Notes under the pieces: model-generated | Database searches by the model: none | What the model saw: only the letters and a program-made list of their open reading frames with translations | What the model was told of the DNA's origin: nothing | Translations under genes and position numbers: made by a program | Shown: positions 1 through 5,472 of the stretch, one piece after another | How the letters are laid out: each line of letters begins with the position of its first letter | How positions within the stretch are numbered: the first letter of the stretch is position 1 | NCBI GenBank assembly: GCA_026388615.1 | Contig: JAPLJL010000005.1 | Span: 1 to 6,725 of the forward strand | Source: Pseudomonadota bacterium | Lineage (GTDB): Bacteria > Desulfobacterota > JAPLJL01 | Length of the DNA stretch: 6,725 nucleotides | Direction: 5' to 3'

Positions 1-22
1 TATATCCATTCTAGGGGTAAAT

Positions 23-847
23 TTACTGTTTATCCCTCCTGATTGCAACTTGGCTCAGGTCTGGATTTTTCACCAAAAACAATGAAATTCGGGCGAATTC
101 AGCTGCGGTCAAGGTGTCGGGACGGCGCCCCGGATCTATGCCGGACCGGGTCAGAATTTCTCCGGTATCTTTTCCCTGCCAGGGCCGGAGGGCGTTCTGG
201 ATGGTTTTGCGCCGGCCCTGGAAGGAATATCCGAGCAGGTTTTTAAAAACGGCGGGATCACCGATTTCCGCCAGGGGCTGGGAGCGGGGGCGGAGCTTGA
301 TCAGGGTTGAATCCACCTGGGGCGGGGGGGTGAAACAGGAAGGAGGGAGGGAAAAACAGATCTCGGATTCAAAGTAAAGGAAGGTCAAGACGGTGATCGC
401 TCCGTAATTTTTTCTTCCGGGTTCCGCGATGAGCCTGAGGGCGAACTCTTTCTGGAGCAGGAGGACCGCCAGGGAGATAGATTCCCGTTCCGCCGCCAGT
501 TTCTGGATCAGGGGCGAACTGATTTGGAAGGGGAGATTGGCGATCAGCTTGACCGGGTGTTTCCATTCCCGGGCCAGGGCCGGGAGAGAAACCCGGAGAC
601 CGTCGCCCTGCCGGAGGGTGAGATTTTCCCGGGCGAGAAGATCGGGCCCGATTTTATCAACCAGCACCGGGTCAATTTCAAAAGCCACCACCTTCCCGGC
701 CTGTGCCACCAAGTGCCGGGTTAATTCACCCCGGCCCGCTCCGATTTCCACCACCAGATCTTGCGACGTGATCTCACCCTGCTCGGCGATGCGCTGCAGG
801 ATCCGGTTGTCCCGGAGGAAATGCTGACCGAGCGGAGCGCGGGTCAT
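23..847 (-). CDS. rsmA: 16S rRNA (adenine(1518)-N6/adenine(1519)-N6)-dimethyltransferase RsmA
   Basis: This cytoplasmic enzyme transfers four methyl groups from AdoMet to two adjacent adenines in the 3'-terminal hairpin of 16S rRNA, late in 30S assembly. The 274-residue reading has the usual family length. It shows the N-terminal GQHFL motif (residues 7-11), AdoMet motif I VEIGAGRGELT (33-43), the acidic E57/D59 that should hold the ribose, the catalytic-loop motif NLPF (104-107), QKEFALRL (132-139) and FTPPPQVDST (172-181). The C-terminal helical domain carries a GRRKTIQNAL motif. I chose the ATG at 845-847 because the protein then begins MTRAPLGQHFL, as relatives do, and a GGAG lies 10 nt upstream (858-861). 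A TTG at 875-877 would add ten residues but sits inside a repeat. The catalytic motif has Phe where most RsmA proteins have Tyr. It is the last gene of the trmFO-tsaD-rsmA run, 43 bp after tsaD. No terminator is visible in the 22 bp that remain. Confidence 0.97.
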   Translation of the reverse strand: MTRAPLGQHFLRDNRILQRIAEQGEITSQDLVVEIGAGRGELTRHLVAQAGKVVAFEIDPVLVDKIGPDLLARENLTLRQGDGLRVSLPALAREWKHPVKLIANLPFQISSPLIQKLAAERESISLAVLLLQKEFALRLIAEPGRKNYGAITVLTFLYFESEICFSLPPSCFTPPPQVDSTLIKLRPRSQPLAEIGDPAVFKNLLGYSFQGRRKTIQNALRPWQGKDTGEILTRSGIDPGRRPDTLTAAEFARISLFLVKNPDLSQVAIRRDKQ

Positions 848-859
848 AAAAAACAAACT

Positions 860-887
860 CCAATAACCAAATTCCAAATTCCAAACA
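860..887. repeat. Heptamer tandem array, CCAAATT type (TTTGGAA on the minus strand)
   Basis: Four 7-bp units share CCAA: CCAATAA, CCAAATT, CCAAATT and CCAAACA. They fill most of the 43-bp spacer between tsaD and rsmA. Read in the direction of transcription this is a run of TTGG-containing units. The rsmA ribosome binding site GGAG (complement of 858-861) overlaps its last unit, so the repeat edge supplies part of the translation signal. Confidence 0.75.
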
Positions 888-890
888 TAT

Positions 891-1919
891 TCAATTTTTT
901 TTGTCCGCGGAGTGAAAGGCCTCGATCGGATAAGCGTTGAGATCGAGAGGTGAGGTCATCCCGGCCTGCAAATAAAGGAGGCCGGACATGGCCACCATCG
1001 CCCCGTTGTCGGTGCAAAGGTGGGGGGAGGGGAGCAAGAGCCGGACGCCCAGGGACCGGGAAAGCTCGGCCAGGCGCTCCCGCAGCCGGGTATTGCAGGC
1101 TACCCCTCCGCTTACGACCAGTTGGTTCGTCCCCTTCAGGCGGAGGGCGCCTTCGACCCGGGAGATAATCATGTCCACCGCGGCTTCCTGAAAAGAGGCG
1201 GCCAGGTCGGAAAGCCGGGAGGGGGGGAGCGGGAGGGAATGTTTCCGGGTCTCCAGGATGACTGCGGTTTTCAGGCCGCTGTAAGAAAAATCCAGGGACC
1301 GGTCTTTCATCACCGCCCGGGGAAACGAAAAGGAGCGGGGGTTTCCCGAAAGGGCGGTTTTTTCAATCGCGGGGCCGCCCGGATAGCCGAGCCGCAGGAA
1401 CTTGGCGATTTTATCGAAGGCCTCTCCTACGGCGTCGTCCCGGGTCCGGGCCAGGGTGATGTATTGACCGAGTTTTTCCAGCCAGAGGATGGAACTGTGC
1501 CCCCCGGAGACGACCAGGCCGAGAAAGGGAAACTCGAGCTCGGATTCCAGCATCGCGGCAAAAATGTGGGATTCCAGGTGGCTGACCGCCCGGTAGGGAA
1601 CACCGGAGGCCAGGGACAGGCTTTTGGCTACGTTAAAGCCGACCAGGAGCGAGCCGATCAGGCCCGGCCCCTGGGTCACGGCGATTCCGGAAAGCTCGCC
1701 CAGCCCGACGCCGGCCCGGGTCAGGGCTTCCTCGATGACCGGGAGGATCATTTTCAGGTGGTTGCGGGAAGCCAGCTCGGGGACCACCCCGCCGAAATGG
1801 CGGTGAATGTCGATTTGCGAGGCGACCACATTGGACCGGATCAGGGGCCGGCCTCCGGAGGATTCCACTACCGCGGCCGCGGTTTCATCGCAGGAGGATT
1901 CAATCCCGAGAACCAGCAT
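891..1919 (-). CDS. tsaD: tRNA N6-adenosine threonylcarbamoyltransferase TsaD
   Basis: This is the catalytic subunit of the bacterial t6A system. It moves the threonylcarbamoyl group from TC-AMP (made by TsaC/Sua5) onto A37 of ANN-decoding tRNAs, working with TsaB and TsaE, neither of which is in this window. The 342 residues match the family length and the ASKHA fold: ESSCDET near the N-terminus (7-13), VVPELASR (45-52), QGPGLIGSL (83-91), and the metal-ligand motif HLESH (H114 and H118). Nucleotide-site elements VSGGHSS (137-143), SGGVACNTRLR (270-280) and CTDNGAMVA (302-310) follow. The motif is HLESH where HLEGH is commoner, a mild substitution beside the metal histidines. The ATG lies 20 bp inside the end of trmFO, with a GGAG 11 nt upstream (1931-1934), so coupled translation is likely. 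The GC-rich code resembles its neighbours. Older names are Gcp and YgjD. Confidence 0.97.
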   Translation of the reverse strand: MLVLGIESSCDETAAAVVESSGGRPLIRSNVVASQIDIHRHFGGVVPELASRNHLKMILPVIEEALTRAGVGLGELSGIAVTQGPGLIGSLLVGFNVAKSLSLASGVPYRAVSHLESHIFAAMLESELEFPFLGLVVSGGHSSILWLEKLGQYITLARTRDDAVGEAFDKIAKFLRLGYPGGPAIEKTALSGNPRSFSFPRAVMKDRSLDFSYSGLKTAVILETRKHSLPLPPSRLSDLAASFQEAAVDMIISRVEGALRLKGTNQLVVSGGVACNTRLRERLAELSRSLGVRLLLPSPHLCTDNGAMVAMSGLLYLQAGMTSPLDLNAYPIEAFHSADKKN

Positions 1920-3225
1920 GAATTTTTTCGCTCCAGTTTTCCAGGTCTCTTAAAGCCCGTTCGGTCAGCAGGCGGTACTTGGACTTGCCCCGCGCCGAAG
2001 AGGAAAGCGGGGGGAACAGGGCCCAATTAATGTTCATGGGCTGGAAGTTGAGCGGGCTGGACTTGATCAGGTGGGAGAGGAGCGATCCCAGGGCGGTGGT
2101 GGGCGGGGGCAGGAGAGGGTTCTGGTCCAGCGCGATCCGGGCGGCGGTGATCCCGGCCAGGAGCCCGATCGCGGTGGATTCCACGTAGCCTTCCACTCCG
2201 GTGAGCTGGCCGGCGAAGAAAATCCGGGAATTGGTTTTCAACTGCAGCGTCGGGATCAGCAGCCGGGGGGCATTGATGAAGGTGTTCCGGTGCAGGCTTC
2301 CCAGCCGGGCGAATTCGGCGTTTTCAAGCCCGGGAATCAGGCGGAAGATCCGGACCTGCTCGGGATAGGTGAGCTTGGTCTGGAACCCGACCATGCTGTA
2401 CATGGATTTTTCCCGGTTCTCCGGGCGGAGCTGGACGATCGCGAAAGACTGGGCCCCGGTTTTCGGGTCGATCAATCCCACCGGTTTCATGCAGCCGAAG
2501 GCCAGGGTATCTATCCCTTTGGCGGCGAGGACCTCGATCGGCTGGCAGCCGGAAAAGGTCAGGCTTTTTTCAAAATCCCGGTAGGGGACTTTTTGGGCGA
2601 TCCGGATCGCGTCGATCCGAAGGTAATACTCTTCCCGGGAGAGGGGGCAGTTGAGGTAATCGTCCCCGCCCTTGTCGTAGCGGGAGGCGGGAAAAACCTT
2701 TTCCCGGTTGATGGATTCAGTGTGGATAATGGGGGAGGTAGCGTCATAGAAATAAAGGTATTCCTCCCCGGTGATTTTCTGAATCTCGGCCGCGAGCTGG
2801 TCGGAGGTGAGCGGGCCGGTGGCGATTACCGTCAGGCCTTTGGCGGGCAGCTGCGAAATTTCTTCCCGGACCAGGGTAACCCCGGGGGCCGCGGAGATTT
2901 CCTCGGTGATCATCCGGGAGAATTTTTCCCGATCGACCGCGAGGGCGCCCCCGGCAGGGACCTTGGTCTCGTCCGCGGCGCGGATCACCAGGGACCCCAG
3001 CTTCCGCATTTCCTCTTTCAACAGCCCCACCGCGTTTTCCAGGGAAGTAGAGCGGAGGGAATTGGAACAAACCAGCTCGGCCAGGTCCGGGTTGGTATGG
3101 GCGGGGGAAAACCGGTGAGGTTTCATTTCGTAAACGGTGGCTTTGACTCCCAGCCGGCTGATCTGGTAGGCGGCTTCGCAGCCCGCCAGACCCCCGCCAA
3201 TGACGATGATTTCCGGTTTTTCCAT
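1900..3225 (-). CDS. trmFO: Methylenetetrahydrofolate--tRNA-(uracil(54)-C5)-methyltransferase TrmFO
   Basis: This FAD-dependent enzyme makes ribothymidine (m5U54) in the T-loop of tRNA. It takes carbon from 5,10-methylene-THF and reducing power from NAD(P)H, unlike the AdoMet enzyme TrmA. The 441 residues include a Rossmann FAD motif GGGLAG (10-15) and an EMKP (33-36) at the end of the second strand. Both cysteines known from the family are present: C53 in ELVCSNSLR and C227 in FSGCQPIE, which correspond to C53 and C226 of Bacillus subtilis. The C-terminal FAD-contact segment reads GYVESTAIGLLAG. The ATG at 3223-3225 is preceded by AAGGT (3236-3240) with 10-nt spacing. It is the first gene of the minus-strand run and overlaps tsaD by 20 bp. 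Its promoter should lie in the 106-bp gap shared with the divergent gene at 3332. TrmFO is typical of Firmicutes, cyanobacteria and several delta-proteobacterial and deep-branching groups; it is the main clue that this is not a gamma-proteobacterium. Confidence 0.97.
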   Translation of the reverse strand: MEKPEIIVIGGGLAGCEAAYQISRLGVKATVYEMKPHRFSPAHTNPDLAELVCSNSLRSTSLENAVGLLKEEMRKLGSLVIRAADETKVPAGGALAVDREKFSRMITEEISAAPGVTLVREEISQLPAKGLTVIATGPLTSDQLAAEIQKITGEEYLYFYDATSPIIHTESINREKVFPASRYDKGGDDYLNCPLSREEYYLRIDAIRIAQKVPYRDFEKSLTFSGCQPIEVLAAKGIDTLAFGCMKPVGLIDPKTGAQSFAIVQLRPENREKSMYSMVGFQTKLTYPEQVRIFRLIPGLENAEFARLGSLHRNTFINAPRLLIPTLQLKTNSRIFFAGQLTGVEGYVESTAIGLLAGITAARIALDQNPLLPPPTTALGSLLSHLIKSSPLNFQPMNINWALFPPLSSSARGKSKYRLLTERALRDLENWSEKIHAGSRD

Positions 3226-3243
3226 TTGGATATTTACCTTTTT

Positions 3244-3271
3244 TTGCGCTGAACTGATAATCAGCTATGAT
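3244..3271 (+). promoter_or_regulatory. Candidate promoter for the MetH-activation-like gene, with internal dyad
   Basis: TTGCGC (3244-3249) and TATGAT (3266-3271, five of six consensus) are separated by 16 nt. Transcription would start near 3278, leaving a leader of about 54 nt. The spacer contains the perfect 11-bp dyad CTGATAATCAG (3254-3264), placed where a repressor operator could sit. A second perfect palindrome, ATTTTAAAAT (3270-3279), overlaps both this -10 box and the one proposed for the opposite strand. The -35 match is weak. Confidence 0.35.
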
Positions 3272-3274
3272 TTT

Positions 3275-3303
3275 AAAATAGTTGTTTTGAGATAAGTCGG
3301 CAA
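3275..3303 (-). promoter_or_regulatory. Candidate sigma-70-type promoter for trmFO-tsaD-rsmA
   Basis: Read on the minus strand, TTGCCG (3298-3303) is followed after exactly 17 nt by TATTTT (3275-3280). Each hexamer matches four of six consensus bases. Transcription would start near 3268 and give a leader of about 43 nt before trmFO. The prediction rests only on spacing and consensus. The region is AT-rich, so chance matches are possible. Confidence 0.4.
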
Positions 3304-3331
3304 TCTGGAGCCGGGGATTCATCTCCACAGA

Positions 3332-4039
3332 ATGAGAACACTGGAAAAAGAACAGGTTATCCAACCCCTCACGGTTAAGGTCAGTCGCCGGTCGCTGCTG
3401 AAGGCTTTGGGCTACCGGGAAAAGATGGAGCTTACCCCTAACGTCGATGAAATCATCAGGGAGGTTTTGGAGGAAGGCGGGGATTTCCTGCATCCCCGGG
3501 GAATTTTCTCGCTTTTTCCCGTGGAGAAAGTCAATGACTCGGAAATAATTCTCCCCGGGGGGGTAAAATTGCAGACCCCCCGGATTGCCCGGACCCTGTT
3601 CCAGGCGGAGCTCCTGGCGGTTTTCCTGATTACCATCGGTCCGGAGCTGGAGCGGGAGGCTGACCGGCTTTCGGAAGCCGGCCACCTGGCCCAGGCTTTA
3701 ATCCTGGATACTTACGGTTCGGAGTCGGCCGAGGCCGCGGTGGGGGATCTCAACCTCAGGATCGACCGCCTGGCCCAGGAAGAGAAGCGCAGGACTTCCT
3801 TCCGTTTCAGCCCCGGTTATTGTGATTGGGATATTCAGGATCAGAAAAAGATATTTTCCCTGATCCCCGGAGAAAAAATCGGGGTGAATCTTTCCTCCAG
3901 CCTGATGATGATCCCGAAAAAATCCGTTTCCTCGATTATCGGGATCGGCCCCCGGGGCAGCCAGAAAAACGCCCGCCATTATCCGCCTCCCTGCCCGGAT
4001 TGCCCGCAGCGTTTCCAATGCCTGAACCGGAGACAGTAG
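3332..4039 (+). CDS. Stand-alone MetH reactivation-domain-like protein with C-terminal Cys cluster
   Basis: The 235-residue protein resembles the AdoMet-binding activation domain found at the C-terminus of cobalamin-dependent methionine synthase, where inactive cob(II)alamin is reductively re-methylated. Visible support is RFSPGY (158-163), which fits the RxxxGY AdoMet motif of that domain, and the segment SLMMIPKKSVSSIIG (190-204), which fits its L-x2-S-x-x-M-x-P-x-x-SVSG region. The preceding helical part (85-150) also has the expected layout. No cobalamin, homocysteine or folate domain is attached. Separate proteins of this kind are known in anaerobes that have a shortened MetH or corrinoid methyltransferases, so reactivating a corrinoid protein encoded elsewhere is the likely job (inference). 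The C-terminus has CPDC plus a third Cys (C221, C224, C230), and C164 follows the GY; these could bind metal or an Fe-S cluster. The ATG at 3332 lacks a well-placed Shine-Dalgarno, since the nearest GGAG is 21 nt away. The gene is divergent from trmFO. Confidence 0.72.
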   Translation: MRTLEKEQVIQPLTVKVSRRSLLKALGYREKMELTPNVDEIIREVLEEGGDFLHPRGIFSLFPVEKVNDSEIILPGGVKLQTPRIARTLFQAELLAVFLITIGPELEREADRLSEAGHLAQALILDTYGSESAEAAVGDLNLRIDRLAQEEKRRTSFRFSPGYCDWDIQDQKKIFSLIPGEKIGVNLSSSLMMIPKKSVSSIIGIGPRGSQKNARHYPPPCPDCPQRFQCLNRRQ

Positions 4040-4046
4040 GTAGTAA

Positions 4047-4081
4047 GCAATGAGCAATGAGCAACGAGCAATGAGCGATGA
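4047..4081. repeat. Heptamer tandem array, GCAATGA type
   Basis: Five consecutive 7-bp units are visible: GCAATGA twice, then GCAACGA, GCAATGA and GCGATGA. Weaker related units flank them (GTAGTAA before, AAGGTGA after). The array begins 8 bp after the stop codon of the preceding gene and fills most of the spacer before the promoter of the FmdB-type gene. No transposase, long hairpin or T-run is attached. The function is unknown. Confidence 0.85.
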
Positions 4082-4107
4082 AAGGTGAGAAACAAGTTAT
4101 TTTTAAA

Positions 4108-4135
4108 TGGTATGATATTTACGTTTAAGGGAGGT
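4108..4135 (+). promoter_or_regulatory. Extended -10 promoter and strong ribosome binding site for the FmdB-type gene
   Basis: TATGAT (4111-4116) is preceded by TGG, giving the TGn extended -10 form (4108-4116). Such promoters do not need a good -35 box, and none is seen here. AAGGGAGGT (4127-4135) is a near-complete anti-16S match ending 5 nt before the ATG at 4141. A start near 4122 would leave a leader of only about 20 nt. The ribosome site is convincing; the promoter is probable. Confidence 0.55.
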
Positions 4136-4140
4136 AGCCT

Positions 4141-4527
4141 ATGCCGATATACGAATATGTCTGCGATAAATGCCGAAAAAGACAGAGCTTTTTAATCCTG
4201 AACACCTCCAAACCCTTTATGGAGAAATGCCAGCACTGCGGGAATAGCGGGTTGACCCGGATCATGTCCAGATTTTCCGTGGCCAAGTCGGAGGAAAGCA
4301 GGATGGAAGGCCTGGCGGATCCCTCCAAATGGGGAGATCTGGACGAGAAAGATCCCAAAAGCATGATGAAAATGATGAAAAAAATGGGCAAGGAATTAGG
4401 CGACGAGATGGGCGGGGATTTTGACCAGACGATGGCGGAGGCCGAGGCCGAATTGGAGTCGGGGGGAACGGGAGGGGATGGCCCGGGCGGAAGCGGGGAG
4501 GAAAGCGGGGGAGGCGGGGATTTATAA
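4141..4527 (+). CDS. FmdB-family zinc-ribbon protein
   Basis: This small (128-residue) cytoplasmic protein begins MPIYEYVCDKC, the hallmark opening of the FmdB/CxxC_CxxC_SSSS family. Two Cys pairs (C8/C11 and C30/C33) should bind one zinc. The family is named after a putative regulator of formylmethanofuran dehydrogenase/formamidase genes, but its real role in most bacteria is not established, so I give no gene symbol. After the ribbon comes a charged, Met-rich helix-forming stretch, KSMMKMMKKMGKELGDEMG (about 74-92), then an acidic and finally Gly/Glu/Ser-rich tail that should be disordered. A similar Met-rich extension is, as far as I recall, common in delta-proteobacterial members. The start is fixed by a very strong Shine-Dalgarno 5 nt upstream. 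The following gene for a secreted protein begins 24 nt after the stop, so the two are probably co-transcribed. Confidence 0.88.
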   Translation: MPIYEYVCDKCRKRQSFLILNTSKPFMEKCQHCGNSGLTRIMSRFSVAKSEESRMEGLADPSKWGDLDEKDPKSMMKMMKKMGKELGDEMGGDFDQTMAEAEAELESGGTGGDGPGGSGEESGGGGDL

Positions 4528-4535
4528 ATATCCCG

Positions 4536-4542
4536 AAGGAGG
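4536..4542 (+). promoter_or_regulatory. Shine-Dalgarno that decides the start of the SRPBCC-like gene
   Basis: AAGGAGG directly abuts an in-frame GTG at 4543, leaving no spacing, but lies 9 nt before the next in-frame GTG at 4552. The second GTG is therefore the start. The signal peptide then begins MKRNLK, the normal positively charged form. Confidence 0.85.
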
Positions 4543-4551
4543 GTGGAGATA

Positions 4552-5250
4552 GTGAAAAGAAATCTAAAATTTTCGTTGATGATCTTGACGATTTTTTACG
4601 GTTTGCTTTTCCCGCTGGTTTCCTGGGCGGGAGAAGGGGAGGCCCCGGCGGGGGTTACCCAGGGCGTTCCCGCGGAGCTGGTCAAAGCCGGGGCGGTCCA
4701 GGGGCTTTCCGCCTCTGATTGGAAGAAACTGGAGGCGGGGGAGATCGTCATCCTCAAGGAGATGGATCGGAAGGAAAACAAGGCCTTCATCCAGTCGGCC
4801 CTGATATTTCAGAAACCGATCGAGGAAGTGCACGGCCTTTTAACCCGGACCGAGAGGCAGGAGGAATACCTTCCTCATTTAGACCGGGCCACCCTGGTCA
4901 AGCGGGAAGGCAACCGGGATCTCATCGAGTTCCTGCTCCACTTCAGCTTCATCGATATTCGTTACCAGGTAAAGCATTACTATGGGGAGCCCGGGGAGTA
5001 TCGGATGAGCTGGGCCTTGAACCCCGATTTCAATAATGACCTCGCCCAGCTCGAGGGCTACTGGAAGTTCTACCGGCTAGATAAATCCCGGACGCTGGCC
5101 CGCTATGGGACCCTGGTCAAGGTCGGGAGGCTGATCCCGAAATTCATCGAGGATGCCTTGAGCCGGAAGGACATACCCAAGTCGCTCGGCCAGCTGAAAA
5201 AATGGGTGGAATCCGGCGGAACCTGGAGGAAACCGGAATACAAAAAGTGA
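4552..5250 (+). CDS. Secreted START/SRPBCC-like ligand-binding protein
   Basis: The 232-residue product has a clear N-terminal signal peptide: basic MKRNLK, a hydrophobic core (7-23) and VSWA before GEGE, with likely cleavage after A26. The mature part contains a region of about 140 residues (77-217) that looks like the SRPBCC/START helix-grip fold. It opens with a strand-rich FIQSALIF followed by KPIEEVHGLLT, the usual first helix, and ends in a long amphipathic helix. That fold encloses a hydrophobic cavity for lipids or other ligands; the ligand here is unknown. I chose the GTG at 4552 because AAGGAGG (4536-4542) lies 9 nt before it. An in-frame GTG at 4543 touches that Shine-Dalgarno and cannot be used, and it would also add acid residue Glu before the basic n-region. 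It is probably in one transcript with the FmdB-type gene. A periplasmic or outer-membrane-associated location is inferred from the signal peptide; no lipobox cysteine is present. Confidence 0.75.
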   Translation: MKRNLKFSLMILTIFYGLLFPLVSWAGEGEAPAGVTQGVPAELVKAGAVQGLSASDWKKLEAGEIVILKEMDRKENKAFIQSALIFQKPIEEVHGLLTRTERQEEYLPHLDRATLVKREGNRDLIEFLLHFSFIDIRYQVKHYYGEPGEYRMSWALNPDFNNDLAQLEGYWKFYRLDKSRTLARYGTLVKVGRLIPKFIEDALSRKDIPKSLGQLKKWVESGGTWRKPEYKK

Positions 5251-5257
5251 AAATAAA

Positions 5258-5278
5258 GTCAAAGGTGAAAGGTCAAAG
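5258..5278. repeat. Heptamer tandem array, GTCAAAG type
   Basis: Three 7-bp units, GTCAAAG, GTGAAAG and GTCAAAG, follow the stop codon of the SRPBCC-like gene by 7 bp, and a decayed unit GTAATCG follows. The unit length equals that of the arrays at 860-887 and 4047-4081, but the unit sequence differs. The array is short, so part of the match could be chance. Confidence 0.65.
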
Positions 5279-5345
5279 GTAATCGGATGATAAAAAACAT
5301 CGTAAATAAACGGAGAAAGAATAAATGCTGCTGAATAATTTATTT

Positions 5346-5429
5346 GTCATTGCGAGCCCGGAGGGCGCGGCAATCTAATAGTCGGAATAAAATGTCCGAA
5401 GAGATTGCTTCACTATCGTTCGCAATGAC
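5346..5429. repeat. 84-bp imperfect palindromic repeat, GTCATTGCGAG type
   Basis: Nested inverted pairs share one centre: GTCATTGCGA (5346-5355) with TCGCAATGAC (5420-5429), GCAATCT (5370-5376) with AGATTGC (5402-5408), and TCGGA (5382-5386) with TCCGA (5395-5399). The left arm also holds its own small hairpin, GCCC-gga-GGGC (5356-5366). This matches a dispersed non-coding repeat pattern (GTCATTGCGAG...GCAATCT) that I recognise from many unrelated bacterial genomes; it has no coding capacity and could be a relic mobilised by an outside transposase. TTTT follows the right arm at 5431-5434, so the transcribed form could also end transcription between the SRPBCC-like and hydrolase genes. That second role is inference. 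Confidence 0.8.
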
Positions 5430-5472
5430 GTTTTAAGAATGAAATGTTTCCAATAGATGTTCACTTCCTAAC

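Noticed and set aside
1..9. Possible start (ATG on the minus strand at 7-9) of a further gene after rsmA
   Set aside because: Only three codons are in the window and no clear Shine-Dalgarno precedes them.
1020..2030. Long plus-strand open frame (336 codons) opposite tsaD
   Set aside because: It is antisense to a certain gene, is full of Gly/Arg/Pro/Gln as expected from GC-rich shadow frames, and shows no known motif or ribosome site.
2071..3252. Long plus-strand open frame (393 codons) opposite trmFO
   Set aside because: It is the complement shadow of trmFO, with a low-complexity Gly/Asp/Phe-rich composition and no domain signature.
3226..3331. Cobalamin or SAM riboswitch upstream of the activation-like gene
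   Set aside because: The possible leader is only about 54 nt and lacks the B12-box and other conserved elements; known classes need much more sequence.
2744..3685. Minus-strand open frame spanning the trmFO start, the divergent gap and part of the activation-like gene
   Set aside because: It runs through two real genes in wrong frames and across a promoter region; its composition is that of a shadow.
4047..4081. A CRISPR-like array in the short repeats
   Set aside because: Units are 7 bp, contiguous and without spacers, and there are no cas genes.
4543..4551. GTG at 4543 as start of the SRPBCC-like gene
   Set aside because: It directly touches the AAGGAGG at 4536-4542, leaving no spacing for initiation; the GTG at 4552 has 9 nt and gives a normal signal peptide.
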